Source of the DNA: Apoderus coryli
Lineage: Eukaryota; Arthropoda; Insecta; Coleoptera; Attelabidae
Assembly (NCBI GenBank): GCA_911728435.2
Contig: OU452200.1
Span: forward strand, 34,673,715 to 34,737,714
Direction of reading: 5' to 3'
DNA: 64,000 nucleotides
Shown here: piece after piece, positions 34,040 through 45,671 of the stretch
Position numbering within the stretch: position 1 is the first letter of the stretch
Layout: each line of letters begins with the position of its first letter
The notes under the pieces: generated by a model
Databases searched by the model: none
Told to the model about the DNA's origin: nothing
What the model saw: the letters and a program-made list of their open reading frames with translations, nothing else
Program-made: the position numbers and the translations under genes

Positions 34040-35720
34040 CAAAAAACTATTCAGTTACAATCAGGGCATGTAAAAATATCGTTGTCTGCCTTGGTCAACC
34101 CTACGCATTCTTCGTGCACATACTTCCTACAAGCTGAACACAATCTCATGTCTTCCTTACATATGTGGCAAAACCAAGATTCTCTGCTTCTTGAACTTTT
34201 AACGCTTTTGTCACTGGTTGTGGTTTTGATTTTTTAATAAAAGAAGCAGAGAATCTTGGTTTTGCCACATATGTAAGGAAGACCGGCAAATAGACATGAG
34301 ATTGTGTTCAGCTTGTAGGAAGTATGTGCACGAAGAATGCGTAGGGTTCGTATCACAATTATGATCTTTTGTTTTGGGTTCATGGGAGCTTTGCCTTTTG
34401 ATTGTTTGGAGAACAAGTTCCTTGTTACTTCTTGAGCTTTGGAATTAAGGGCTGGCTTGCGATTTGTTGGTACTGGCTTTTTTTCGAATTCAGGAGTAAT
34501 TAAAAAACCCGCATCTTTAAACGAATCATTTAGGTCGGATTTCGCCGGTGTTCTCTCTTTTCTGCATTCTGTCTTCATCTGCCATCATCGCAAGGCATAT
34601 TTGTTGGAGGATGGTTTTCTATATCTGAACCAGAACTGTCGTGTAAGCTGTAGTTCGATTCAGAAGAGGATGTTGAATAAATTTTAGCACCGCTCGGACC
34701 AGGCCTTGCCTTTGTATGGTCTATATAGGATTTATTTGAAATGGGAAGTAAATTATTGAGTTGGCTCGCATATTCACCAGTTACTGACTGTGATGCCTGA
34801 ATTTCAATAATAGAGCTAGGCCCATAAGCTTCTTCAGGTACAGCGTCTGGACGAAATGGATTAATACCGGTAGCACGAAATCCAGAAATTATGTTGGAAA
34901 CCGTCATAGCTTTTAACCAAACTCTATTAAAAATTTCACCGAATCTCATTTTAGTCAACGGCTTTCCAGGATGAGTAACAAGAAAATTCATAATCTCTTG
35001 GTCGCAAAAATGTTCAAAACTTCTAAAGACACTTTTGTCCATCGGTTGAAGTTCATGGCTTGTATTGCTGGGTAAACAAAATAATGTAATTTCGTAATTT
35101 TCGGCAGCCTCAACAATGCTTATATCCAGGTGTGATTTCGCCTCATCAAATATCAAAAGTGTTGAACCTGGGTTTTTGTACCTAGCGAAATGTCTTATCC
35201 AAGACACCAAGGACTCTACTGTCAGGCTCCCCTTTGCCGTTAATAGTACCTGGGATCCTGGCGGTAAATGTTCTTCCCATTCTGGTTTTTTCCTTTTGCC
35301 CTTAAATAGAATACATGGTGGGATTGCTTGGCCTAAAGCGTTTCCACATCCAACAATGGATACGTTTTGGCCATGTTCAGGGGCTATTAGTTTTACTCGT
35401 TTTGAACCAGTCTTGGCTAAAACAATTTGTGTGTTGTAAGGCGACACCCCTTTTCATCCATATTATAAATGTTTTCGGGTTTGTCAAATAGATTTAATCT
35501 CGCCATAACAAGTTTTAATTTTGCAAAGTGATCACTAACAATAGTGCAATTCAACTTTAGTGCTCTCTCTGGATTTAATTGTTGAGCTTTGTGTTCTGCA
35601 GTCTATTTCATTAAAGCCAGTCCTGTAGAAATTAATTACTTAGAATCTACAAGACGAAGAAGAGGTGTCTGGCTTTTTACTCAATGATCAACTATATTTA
35701 TAACTATGCAGTATAAATGT
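34040..35720 (-). pseudogene. pogo/Tigger-like transposase, frameshifted
   Basis: Minus strand. The N-terminal part (35,620-35,450) reads AQQLNPERALKLNCTIVSDH, then KLKLVMARLNLFDKPENIYN and MDEKG, where the D (35,456-35,458) is the first catalytic Asp. A frameshift near 35,430 leads into IVLAKTGSKRVKLIAPEHGQ, NVSIVGCGNALGQAIPPC and TLLIFDEAKSHLD (second Asp, 35,145-35,147). LPSNTSHELQPMDKSVF carries the third Asp at 35,037-35,039. About 230 residues more run to 34,575, then the frame shifts again. The C-terminal zinc finger (SWFCHICKED, CSACRKYVHEECVGLTK) lies in correct orientation at about 34,050-34,195. All three acidic residues persist, but frameshifts and an inverted insertion disable it. 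Confidence 0.9.
34099..34346. repeat. Inverted duplication of the zinc-finger segment
   Basis: 34,099-34,193 and 34,240-34,346 are near-perfect inverse copies. The second has 12 extra bases (codons RQID). The spacer, 34,194-34,239, is unique. On the plus strand the second copy encodes ESWFCHICKEDRQIDMRLCS, then ACRKYVHEECVGF, a C2-C-H-C type finger. On the minus strand the first copy encodes the same finger in line with the transposase. Near identity suggests a recent event. Confidence 0.92.
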
Positions 35721-36564
35721 ATATGACCAAATAAAAACTTCTTTCTTTGTTAGAGTTAAAAACGTCTCGTCTATTACGGTATATTATATGGGACTTGCGG
35801 GACTATTTTGCTGTGATTATCGCTTCTGTTTTTGTTTTGTATCATTATTTTTGCGATTAACTTCGGACTATCATTAAGAGAAGAAAAAGCTTGGGAAAAT
35901 TAGATATAAAACTGAAGGAAGGCACTCAAGTAATGGGAAACATAATGGTTTTGACTGAAAACCAAGTAACATCGTTATAATCATTGAATTAGATAAGCTT
36001 TAATCATGTAAAGCTCATACATGTTGATGTAAACAAAAAGGAGAGACACACAACTAAACTATCTTTAGAGTTCATCTTCTCTTTTTTTTGTGTCGATAAC
36101 TATCTGACATTATTGACGTAAAATATACCATTACTAGTTTCAAGGAACATCACAAACAACATACATGGTGAATAAATGAAGGTTCCATAATATTACAAAT
36201 TGTGAGACTATAATCTCTCATCACTCAGTTTATCAAAGTAGTTAGAAAGAAGTGACGCCAATAATGCATTTATTTGTCAAAATATAAGTTATAGCAAATT
36301 TATACGAAGAAATACAATAAGAAAAAACATAAAATAAAATGTGCAACTATGGGAAAATTGTTTAATGGTTTATACACAAACCGTACAAAGTTATAAAATA
36401 AGGGGAGGCTAACTTTTTTTACTTCCTGTTTTATATTATTTGAGATTTTAGGGATCAATGTTGTTTACTTTTATTTGTTGATTTATATGTGTTTTAAAAT
36501 ATCACATATATATTAATTTCACTGTAACTCAAGTGTGATCAACAACATTCCGATTTGCCTAATG
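35721..36564. other. No gene seen
   Basis: AT-rich upstream of the pogo-like relic; neither its DNA-binding exon nor its outer TIR could be found. Confidence 0.4.
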
Positions 36565-37195
36565 TACAGGGTGTCCCAAACTCGGCGCCCCAAACCTATT
36601 GTATGAAAACCAGATAAGATAATAAACATTTTAAAAGGCTAAATTGAGTTGCGCTAAGGTCCATTTTGGGAAAGCAAAATATTTTTTTCCAATTTCCAAA
36701 AATGGAGAAAATGACGTCATCAATGTTATTTTTCCATGAACATACCTGTATTTTGCTACAAGCGCGCCCACACAAAAAAAAATACTTAAATATTATTTAA
36801 TTTAGCTATGTTACCAATCAAGTACTCCATGGAAAACAATTATTCTGTTTGATTATTAGTGACAACTGTTGTCAAAATAATTATTATTTAATTGTCAAAA
36901 TAATGAACATTATATACGGAAGGTAATTATTTACAAAGTCTATACCAAAAAAAGTGTTCTCGACAAACGAAAATACATGATTTTATCAAAAAAAAAAAAA
37001 TGTTTTTCAAAATATTTGACTTAACCATGTAAATCATCAAATGCTACATGGAAAGCAATTTTAAACTAAATTTTCTATATGCCCTTCCGCAACTTCTAAA
37101 CATTTATCTAATTTGCGCCTGACCTCTCTTGTTGTAGCCTTCCTTAGCACATCTCGTGAAATATTCGCACACGCATCGCGACTTTTCTGTTTTAA

Positions 37196-38989
37196 CCCTT
37201 TAATGCACCTTGTTGCATATCTGATACAAAGTTTTTTATTTACCACCTATTGAACGTTTCTATAAGTAAGCAGCGATTTCTGTAAAGAACAAACAAACAA
37301 AGATGGTTCCATACCGACAGTAACTGTTTTTCGCGAAAAAATGGCGCCTGTTATTAGAAACATCTGATAATGTTAGAGGTTGCCTACTAAGTGAGTCAAT
37401 GGTTAGTTGTGGCATATTCAACTCAGTGAAAATTTAACTGTTAGTGCTTTTAGAGTTAGTTAAAAATTATTACAGTGTTCCTAGAGGTAAGTTAGTTTAC
37501 CTACAAGACTAACATTGGTGTAAGATGCCGCCTTTCAGTTTATATTACATGGTTTTTATCTGTTGCATATATGAAACAATGCACACAACCAAACTATTTA
37601 AGTGTAGCATATGTGCAACAGTAAGCAGTTGAAAATAATATTTTTGTATTATTAATTTATCGTAATTTTCAGAAAAATGGCAAAATACAAACCACTTTCC
37701 GATACAGAATTAGAATACTTATCGAACCATTTATCTGAAATGAGTGAAGATGGGTTAGAAGTATCTGATGATGAAAATCCTATTATCAGAGGTGAACAAG
37801 GTCTATCACCATTGCATGTCACGGCTGAGGATGATGCCTTTGACATAGCAAATACTCCCATAGTGCTACTACCTGATTTAGAAGAAATAAATATTGAAGA
37901 GAATGAAATAGCAAGGATAGAAACAAACATAATAGAAGCAGAAGTTTAGAAAATGAACCACAAATGTCAGTGATAAGCAGGGTATCGAGTGAGCTAAAGG
38001 ATATAGAAGAAATTGGTGAGGAGTTTCTAGCTACTCTCAAAGATGCTGGACCGTCTAAAAGGGATGTCACTGATAAAGATATAAATTGCAAACTTCAGCA
38101 AAGTAGTCGGAAATCCAGAGAGAAGGAGTTAAATATAGATCAAAATAAAAAAAATAAAAATGAAGATAAAATTAGGAAAGAGACAATAAAAAAAGAACTA
38201 GAGCAACTGCGGTGGAGAGAAGGAAACTTGCAAATGCGAGAAGCTGCCATAGCATTCAAAGGCACTGATAAACTACCAGTTTCCTTTTATGAACTCCACA
38301 CAGCTTTTGATTTTTTTGATCAAAGAATACAACAGACGTATGGGAGGGGTGGACCTGCTTGATAGTCTAATTGGGCGTTACAGCATCAAGTTAAAATCAA
38401 GAAAGTGGTATTTTCGGCTTTTTTATCACATTCTTGACGTAACTGTCGTGAATTCCTGGATCATCTATAAAAGAGCCAATGAAGAGAAAGGTATCAAAAA
38501 ATGTATGAGCTTGGCCCAGTTCAGAGTTGAACTAGGTGAGAGCTTATGTTTGATGGGAGTTCGGCAAATGAGTCTCAGAGGTCGAAAGTCAGATATAGAG
38601 AAACAATTAGAAAGAAAATGACAGACTCGATGTTCGGTTCCAAGCAAAGATGTTCGCACGGACGAGTGTTCTCATTGGCCCGAATGGAAAGAAAAACGCA
38701 ACAGATGCAAGTATCCAGATTGTAAAGGTTTCACATATGTATTTTGTAACAAATGTTCTGTATATTTGTGTTTTAATAAGGATAAAAATTGTTTCCGAAA
38801 TTTTCATAACTAGTGCAAAAATGTTTTCAAATTTAGTATTTGAATGTACATTGTAGCATATCTGCTACATAAAAAATAAAGACTTTTTTAAATCATAATT
38901 TTTTTTTTATATTTTTCTCGTATTACATTCATTAATTTACACCAAATATATTTTTATTTGTAGAAAATCAAAAATAGAGCATTTAAGGG
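37196..38989 (+). mobile_element. Internally deleted piggyBac element
   Basis: Left end CCCTTTAATGC and right end GCATTTAAGGG (inverse CCCTTAAATGC) are flanked on both sides by TTAA (37,192-37,195; 38,990-38,993), the piggyBac target. Four subterminal 16-bp near-palindromes of the type GTTGCATATCTGATAC occur at 37,212, 37,562, 37,604 and 38,853. The interior carries the two ends of the transposase without its middle. Confidence 0.93.
37677..38813 (+). pseudogene. piggyBac transposase, catalytic core deleted
   Basis: ATG at 37,677 opens an acidic N-terminus (MAKYKPLSDTELEYLSNHLS) typical of piggyBac proteins. A frameshift near 37,920 joins RSRSLENEPQMSVISRV and a lysine-rich stretch. Then comes NLQMREAAIAFKGTDKLPVS, the start of the catalytic domain. 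At about 38,325 about 300 residues, including the first two catalytic Asp, are deleted. Text resumes EYNRRMGGVDLLDSLIGRYS, with the GGVD block. LKSRKWYFRLFYHILDVTVV and NSWIIYKR follow. After a frameshift near 38,610 the cysteine-rich domain is complete: ECSHWPEWKEKRNRCKYPDC, then FCNKCSVYLCFNKDKNCF and FHN to TAG at 38,811-38,813. The ends are well kept, so the element could once have been mobilised in trans. Confidence 0.92.
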
Positions 38990-40009
38990 TTAAATGTTGT
39001 ACGTTTCTAGTAGGGTCCTATAAACTTGATTTTTTAGTGTTCCCCACAGAAAAAAATCCAAGGGGATCATATCCGGGGATTTAGGCTCCCATTCTGTAGA
39101 TCCATTTATTCCAATGTATTTAGTATCATAGGTATTATTGAAAAACTCTTGGACTACCCTTGATTTATGAGGTGGAGCCCCGTCATGTTGAAACCACATG
39201 CTTAAGCGCAGCTGCAGGGGTAAATTTTTAAGCAGCAGACGAGTCGCAAAAATCGCAAGTAATTAATGCCGTCCAATATATTTTCAAAAAAATACGGTCT
39301 ATTAAATGGTTACCAATTGTTCCACACCACACATTTATTAGTGGTCTTGATTCTCGACTTCATTAAAGTAATGTGGATTTTCGCTAGTCCAATAGTGCTC
39401 ATTTTTTCGGTTCGGCTTACCATTACTGACGAAGCGACTTTTATTGGACCACAGGATATGTTCAAACAGTCGACAATCTCGTGTTTCCAAATTCACCATC
39501 ATTTGTTCTATGAAATTCAGTCTTTTTTCGGTATGTCTCTCAGATAAATATTCTAGATTGTGCAATTTGTAATCATGAAATTTATTTGATTTTAAAACTC
39601 TTTGCACAGAGCTTCTCCCTAAATTCAGAGCGAGAGACGCCCCTTATCGAGTTTCTAGGATTTGCCTAAAAATACTGTAAAATTCTAGCCACATTATTAT
39701 CATTGCAAACTCTTTTCTGAATTTCGGTTCCTTTTCTCGACGAAAATGCGTTATCATTTTCTCGCAAAATTCTTTCTAGTCGCGCGTACATTTTTACATC
39801 TGGAGTATGCCTTTCAGATATCTTTCACTATGTAAACGGGCAGCTCTTCTACCGTTTTTCTGTGCTTCACCATATATTAAAATCATATCAACTTTTTCGT
39901 CTATCGAAAACATTTTTGTTATAAATAAGTACCTGTTATTACTTTCTGTATCGTATTTATTGTTTTGACAATTAATTTTTTATTATTTTGACAAGAATTG
40001 TCGATTCTC

Positions 40010-40748
40010 TTTCTGATCAAAATAGGCCTCAGTTTCAGCGATTAGTTCATCATTTGTTTTCTGGTGTGTAATAGTGAAGCCATGTTTCATCCATTGTCAC
40101 ATATCGACGATAGAATTCCATTTTATTGCGGTTTAACAGCGCCAAACACTCCTCTGAAGCATCAATTCGTTGTTGTTTTTGGTCGACTGTGGCACCCACT
40201 TTGCACAGAGCTTTCACATACCCAAATGTTCGTGTAAAATGGTAAAAACACTACCATCCGATATCTTTACAATGTCAGCTAGCTCGTCCACCTTCAATTT
40301 GCGATCGTTCATAACCAATTTGTAATTTTTTTTACGTTTTCTGGGCGTCCACTGCGCTCTGCATGATTTGTGCTGGTACGATTACGTTTAAATTCAGCAA
40401 TCCACTTCTCGACCATTTGTCTCGATGGAACAGAGTTCGGATAATGTTTATCAAGCCATTGTTTGGTTTCCACTGTATTTTTTTTTCATCAAAAAGCCAT
40501 GCTTTTCGAAACTCGAAATTCACTTTTTTTTTTCCAGTAACAAAAGTTGCCTGACACAAAATGCTATAACTCACGAATCAATAGTCAGCTTGCTGTCAAA
40601 TTTATACACGTACCGTTTGAAGGTTAGTAATAAATAAAAATCATATGGAAAATTTCTAGTAACGCCATCTATGTGTCATCCCATGGCCTTTTTGAATGGA
40701 CTATGCATTTTTTTTCTGTCATAGTTTAACTTGTTTTTTTACACCCTG
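40010..40748 (-). mobile_element. 5' half of a mariner, with transposase relic
   Basis: The right end (5' on the minus strand) is ACACCCTG before TA (40,749-40,750). On the minus strand the transposase reads QWLDKHYPNSVPSRQMVEKW, IAEFKRNRTSTNHAERSGRP, then, with frameshifts, DRKLKVDELADIVKISDGSV and FTILHEHLGM. A stop intervenes before CAKWVPQ. Next is LLNRNKMEFYRRYVTMDETW, where MDE carries the first catalytic Asp, and LHYYTPENK before a stop. This is a classical mariner (HTH pair, then DD34D start). Everything after the first Asp is gone, cut at the junction with the other mariner at about 40,010. Confidence 0.88.
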
Positions 40749-40894
40749 TATAAAATTGGATCAATATGCGTCAAAATTTATACAACAAATGTGTTTTAGA
40801 AAGTAGTTGTAAAAATTACAGCTTTCTGTCAGTACTGACGAGAAATAAAAAATTGGAAATTATTTATTATTTCAAAAACAGTAAGAGATATATA

Positions 40895-41053
40895 CAGGGC
40901 ATGTTAAAGCAAAAATGCTCAAAAAATCACGTAGAATCCGAAAATAAGTATGGTGTTTAATTTTAAAATTCAAAGTTGGGATCTGGTAAACATAATATAT
41001 TTCTTTTTATTTTCTAGATACTTCTAATAGGCGATCGCCTTTCGCGTACCCTG
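40895..41053. mobile_element. Small MITE-like sequence
   Basis: CAGGGCATGTTAAAGC after TATA at the left and GCGTACCCTG before TATA at the right form a short inverted end pair. Only about 6 bp of each end match, so this is tentative. No coding content. Confidence 0.4.
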
Positions 41054-41536
41054 TATATTAGTAACAACAATAATAGTCAATAACATAGTGTCTGATCAAT
41101 AACCCTGTAACTGCACTGTAACAATACCAATTTTAAACTACGCTCACAGTAGATAATTGCACTTTCAGCTATTTTGTATTCGTATATCATATTTAGGTTT
41201 CGTTATGCAGTTCTTCAGTACGGTACCGTCTATTCCATATTGTTTATCAACAATTCCCATGCCCCTTACACGGTACTAACGCTTAATTGTAGTGCGACAA
41301 AAAAATATCATCAAGTCGATAATTAATTAGCTGTTGTCCGCACCGCGAAAGAATCGTTCGTGTGTGCGTTACTTTTATGTTTATCGCTCATGAGAACTTG
41401 TTAGGCATCCGATGGAATTTGCACAAGGCAACATAAGTACTAGGCAAGAAAAATATTTTATTGCAGCAGCAATGAAATATTTTACAATATAACTAAGTAA
41501 TCTACTACTATATATGACAACAGATCAACATATAGG
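41054..41536. other. No gene seen
   Basis: Spacer with no recognised motif. Confidence 0.4.
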
Positions 41537-41538
41537 TA

Positions 41539-44197
41539 CCGGGTATTCCATTAAGGGTGGACAGGTAGCATATCTCCGGAAATAATAGTCGTAGGACAAT
41601 GGGAAAAATTCTTTTAGGGAAATCGACCATGGGAAATCGCTGGAAATAGTTCTTAAGTTCCTACCTATACCGCTAGGGGGCGTAATAGATACAGTAATAC
41701 AGTAATGCGAAAAATGCATTTTTATTGAAAATTTCGCAATATAAGTTAAAAAACAATACTACCGCAATAATACTACTGAGATTCGGCATCTTTTTGGTGT
41801 ATGACTTTTTATTGAGCGGCTTAAAATAAAGGCAGCAGGGAAGGACGAAAATTTACCTATGATAATGTCTATAACTTTGGTTTAGCTTAACCCAATTTAT
41901 CAATATAATTTTTGTTTAAGAACTGAAGCCTTGCTGATGAAGAAAAAAAATATTTCAAATCATAATTGTTTTTTTCGGCTCCGCTAGATGGCGTTATTTG
42001 CAACGCCTAAGGTTTTTTTGATTTTTCTTTAAAAACTTAAATGGAATGATACTCGTACAAATATTGTATCAAAAATTAAAAGTAAATTGAATTTGCAACA
42101 AAAAAGTCTAAAACCGCACATCAAAATCTTTATTCGTTTCAGAGTTATGGCCAAAATAATGTTGTTTACCAAAATTCGTTGAAAAATCATGTATCTTTAG
42201 TTTTCCGTGATCAAGAATGACATGGGAAATAAAGAAATAGGTTTAAACTTTATTAAAATGATAGTTTAACAAATAGAAATAATGGAAAATCCATTAGAAT
42301 TACCAAAATGCAGAGCTTTCATAAAATAATAAACATTAACAAGTTGTCAAACAGTTTAATTTCTAAATATTAAAAAAGCGTTACAGTTACAATCTTCGTG
42401 AAACTGTTTGGGTTATTTACTAGAAATTGTATTAGAAAATGCAGAGGCGTACGATATCCTTGCGGTGTATTTCCAGTGCTTTGAAAATGCAGCTGTTGCG
42501 GAACGCGAATATCCTGCTAAATACCCTGACCGAAGACACCATAGCAGAAAAGTGTTCCGTCGGTCAGCAGTCCGTTTACGAGAAAGGTGAAGTGTAAGAG
42601 TTGGTCCACTCCCGCTCAGCAGACGTCCAGTTAGCCTCATCCTCATGTAAGTGTCCGTGACATTTCTTCAGACTTAGGAATAAATCGCACTTCAGCGTTC
42701 CGGATTTTAAAATCTTTTAAACTGCATCCTTATAGTACGGTTTTACATCAGGCACTTTAAGATGCCGATTTTGACAAGCGCCTAGACTTTTGTTATTGGC
42801 TGAGAGATATGTGCACGGAAAACCCGCAATTTCTTTCACAGATTTTATGGACTGATGAAGCCAGTTTCTCTAGTTGTCGTAGTGTTAATTTACATATTAC
42901 GCATTATTGGTCACAAACAAATCCTCATTGGATGCGGGAAGTTGACCATCAAAGTAGATGGAGTGTAAACGTGTGGTGTGGAATCGTACACGGCAGAATT
43001 ATTGGACCATTTATAATTGATGGCCATCTGAATGGAGAATCGTATCTCAATTTTTTAAGAACTAATTTGCAAATCCTTTTAGATGACTATCCACTCAACG
43101 TACGGATGCGGAAATTCTTTAAATGTTGTTTATCCAAATCGCTGGATTGGAAGGGGTAGCGTATTTTGTGGCCACCTAGATCCCCGTACTCTAACAGTGT
43201 TAGATTTTTACTTGTGGCGAAGGATAAAAAATATGGTTTACCAAACACCACCAACCACTCGAGAGAACATGGTTGAGCGAATTCAAAATGCAGTGGCGTC
43301 GCTTACACGAGCTGATATCGAGACGACGCGACGGTTGCTAGTACATTAAAAATAACCAATAGCTGCATGTTGCAAAATGGGGGTCATTTTGAACATTTAT
43401 GAAAGTTCTTTTAGTTTTTGAAAACTACCAACATTAGTTTTTGTTTTTGTTTTGTTATTTTTAGTGTTATTGTTAATTTTTGTTATTTGCACGGTTATCC
43501 ATTGTTATTTCTTTATTTCCCATGGCATTCTTGATCACGGAAAAGTAAAGATACTTACATGATTTTTCAACGAATTTTGGTGAACAACATTCTTTTGGCC
43601 ATAATTCTGAAACGAATAAAGATTATGATGTGCGGTTTCAGACTTTTTTGTTGCAAATTCAATTTACTTTTCATTTTTGATAAAATATTTGTATTATTCC
43701 ATTTAAGTTTTTTAAGAAAAATCAAAAAAACCTTAGGCGTTGCAAATAGCGCCATCTAGCGGAGCCCAAAAAACAATTATGACTTGAAATATTTTTTTTC
43801 TTCATCAGCAAGGTTTCAGTTCTTAAACAAAAATTAAATTGATAAATTCGGTCAAGCCAAACCAAAGTTATAGACATTATCATAGGTAAATTTTCGTCCT
43901 TCCCTGCTGCCTTTATTTCAAGCCGCACAATAAAAAGTGATACACCAAAAAGATGCCATATCTCAGTAGCATTACGGTGGTAGTATTGTTTTTTTAACTT
44001 ATATTGCGAAATTTTCAATAAAAATGCATTTTTCGCATTACTGTATCTATTACGCCCCCTAGCGGTATAGGTAGGAACTAAAAACTATTTCCAGCGATTT
44101 CATATGGTCAATTTCCCTAAAAGAATTTTTTCCCCATTGTTCTACGATTATTATTTCCTGAGATACGCTACCTGTCCACCCTTAATGGAATACACGG
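41539..44197 (+). mobile_element. IS630/mariner-type transposon with ~700-bp TIRs
   Basis: TA at 41,537-41,538 and 44,198-44,199 flank the element. Left end CCGGGTATTCCATTAAGGGT is mirrored at the right with one substitution. Arms 41,539-42,242 and 43,500-44,197 are inverse copies along their whole ~700 bp, differing by scattered substitutions. The paired ACTGTATCTATTACGCCCCC and CAAGAATGACATGGGAAATA blocks are landmarks. The centre carries a plus-strand transposase relic. Open frames inside the arms (such as 43,722-44,018, minus) are not genes. Confidence 0.93.
42408..43348 (+). pseudogene. IS630/mariner-type transposase, decayed
   Basis: The N-terminus reads EAYDILAVYFQCFENAAVAE, then YPAKYPDRRHHSRKVFRR, a family-typical first HTH. 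Frame changes follow (SVRDISSDLGINRTSAFRIL, HQALKDADFDKRLDFCYWL). The catalytic domain starts at 42,809: FLSQILWTDEASFSSCRSVN has the first Asp, and WSVNVWCGIVHGRIIGPFII follows. LNGESYLNFLRTNLQILLDD precedes a degenerate second block: the MWFQHDG segment is lost around 43,105. Then come NRWIGRGSVFCGHLDPRTLT, VLDFYLWRRIKNMVY (third Asp) and NAVASLTRADIETTRRLLVH to stop at about 43,348. The missing second Asp, frameshifts and a stop make it inactive. Confidence 0.88.
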
Positions 44198-44199
44198 TA

Positions 44200-45334
44200 C
44201 ATGCAACAGATCAAAAAGTTTCCATATTAAACTGTGATTTTAAATTATTGTTTAATGAAAAGCAGAGGCGGCGCACAAAAAAAGTTGGAGAGGCTCAAAT
44301 TCAGTACGACCCCCAAAAATATACCACCCTGTAGGAGTTGAAAAATTCCCAATAACCCAAGATCTTGAGTTTATGACTTGTAACAAGTGTATTAAATTAT
44401 AATTTACTATTCCTAAAACTCTTGGAGAAAACTTACAAAAACCGAAAAAATCCTGAAATTTTGACACAAGCATTCATTTTCATCTTAGAAAATTATATTC
44501 CATAAGTTGTTAAAATCCTGCTACGAAATCCTGATCACACTGTATATTAACAAAGCTCTATAAACTTGAACCTAAAAATAAATAAAATCGTAATTTATAA
44601 ACCCATTAATACATTGTAAGTTATGTGTTTTGGACATTGGTAATATGAGATAAATTGCTGCTCAGTCTATATGGAAAGTTGTATTCATTAACACGATTGC
44701 TTCACTTTAGTGATTTAAGGAGTTGTTAAAAGGTGTGATAAAAATACGATATCTTTATTATACCTACATTCAGCATTAATACCAACTGTATCATTATTTG
44801 CATTGAGATATAAAGGTGCTTAAATTTGGCCAAATGATATTGTACAATATTTTTCAATATTTATTTTTATCATAATAACTTTATAGCCAAATGAAATTTC
44901 GTGTTAATGAAAAAGTCATGTTCACAATGATTTCAATCAGTGATAGGCGTCGCGGGTATAAAATAATTTGCACATTTTGATCATCATAAAGACGTAATAC
45001 AGAATTAACAAATATATTTTCTTTAAAAATATCTCGATGCTCAGGGGCAGCGCTAAAAAAACCCATTTGCGAAACTAATTATAGAAGGTCCTATACAAAT
45101 TCTATACGTGCACACGAAAAACTGTTTTCATAGTTATTGATGTGAATAATTTTTTGCTACCACAAAGCGTTAGCTATTTGTAAAGTATGGTTTATACTTT
45201 TAGGCCATACAATTACATTGCTGGTAAAAACATTTATTATAAAGTTAAAATCTGTATCAAACCAAAAAATTCACGTTAATATTTATTTTGTCAGTAACTT
45301 CAATTTAACTATGTATGTATCGCCCTTGAACTAT
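44200..45334. other. No gene seen
   Basis: AT-rich. A CCACCCTGTA end motif at about 44,325 has no partner I could assign. Confidence 0.4.
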
Positions 45335-45390
45335 GTAATAGAAAATGAGGACAAAGTCCCTCGAAACGTTCGGTAATAAGTAAACCTCTT
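45335..45390 (+). ncRNA. Hammerhead-like trace, degenerate
   Basis: A GAGGAC/GTCCCTC stem is followed by GAAACGTTCGG (45,363-45,373), resembling stem II, GAAA and the palindromic ACGT of the Penelope-linked motifs. The CTGANGA core is replaced by TAGAAAA. Probably a decayed copy. Confidence 0.35.
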
Positions 45391-45479
45391 CAGGACAGTT
45401 CTTCCAAGTAACAATGTGACGCTCTACTAATTACTCTACTAGGACAGTGTGGTCCTATGTTTGTTTACTTACGTCTTTC

Positions 45480-45580
45480 GTCGCTTTATACAAAGTTTTT
45501 TTTTCTGAAAAACTATTGAAATGATGTCGAAAACTTTTCAATAGTCTTTCAGAAAAAAAAACGTCGTTCAAAGATGGACA
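45480..45580. repeat. Short inverted repeat
   Basis: TTTTTTTTCTGAAAAACTAT and its near mirror ATAGTCTTTCAGAAAAAAAA lie about 15 bp apart. Small foldback, function unknown. Confidence 0.6.
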
Positions 45581-45671
45581 CATATCTGTCGACACTAACA
45601 CACGTCCTGGCGGAACACGGATTACAGTAACACCGAGCGTGTGCGGCTCACGATTGAAGAAGATCGCTGTA

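Larger units (their letters stand above)
37061..39913 (-). pseudogene. mariner/IS630-type transposase, split by piggyBac
   Basis: Start ATG at 39,911-39,913 gives MFSIDEKVDMILIYGEAQKN, then GRRAARLHSERY and broken HTH text (ALNLGRSSVQRVLKSNKFH). The catalytic part begins FEHILWSNKSRFVSNGKPNR. Intact relatives have WSDES there, so the first catalytic Asp is Asn and the next acidic residue is Lys. MWFQHDGAPPHKSRVVQEFF holds the second Asp and SPDMIPLDFFLWGTLKNQVY the third. After TYNI at 38,990 the 1,794-bp piggyBac intervenes. The text then resumes LKQKSRDACANISRDVLRKA and ends KCLEVAEGHIENLV at 37,061. The reading frame across the junction is off, so a small indel also exists. Length without the insert fits the family (~340 residues). 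Confidence 0.9.
36567..40009 (-). mobile_element. mariner-type transposon split by piggyBac
   Basis: Left end CAGGGTGTCCCAAACTCGGC follows TA (36,565-36,566). An inner inverted block (36,865-36,925, with GTCAAAATAATTATTATTTA) is mirrored at about 39,958-40,005. The outer ~300 bp of the right arm is missing; a different mariner takes over at about 40,010. The transposase runs on the minus strand and is cut by a piggyBac element at TTAA. Confidence 0.82.

Noticed and set aside
37061..39913. Active transposases in this window
   Set aside because: Every transposase or reverse transcriptase identified has frameshifts, stops, lost catalytic residues or deletions.
43722..44018. 98-codon minus-strand frame
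   Set aside because: It lies wholly within the right terminal inverted repeat of the 41,539-44,197 transposon; its mirror exists in the left arm.
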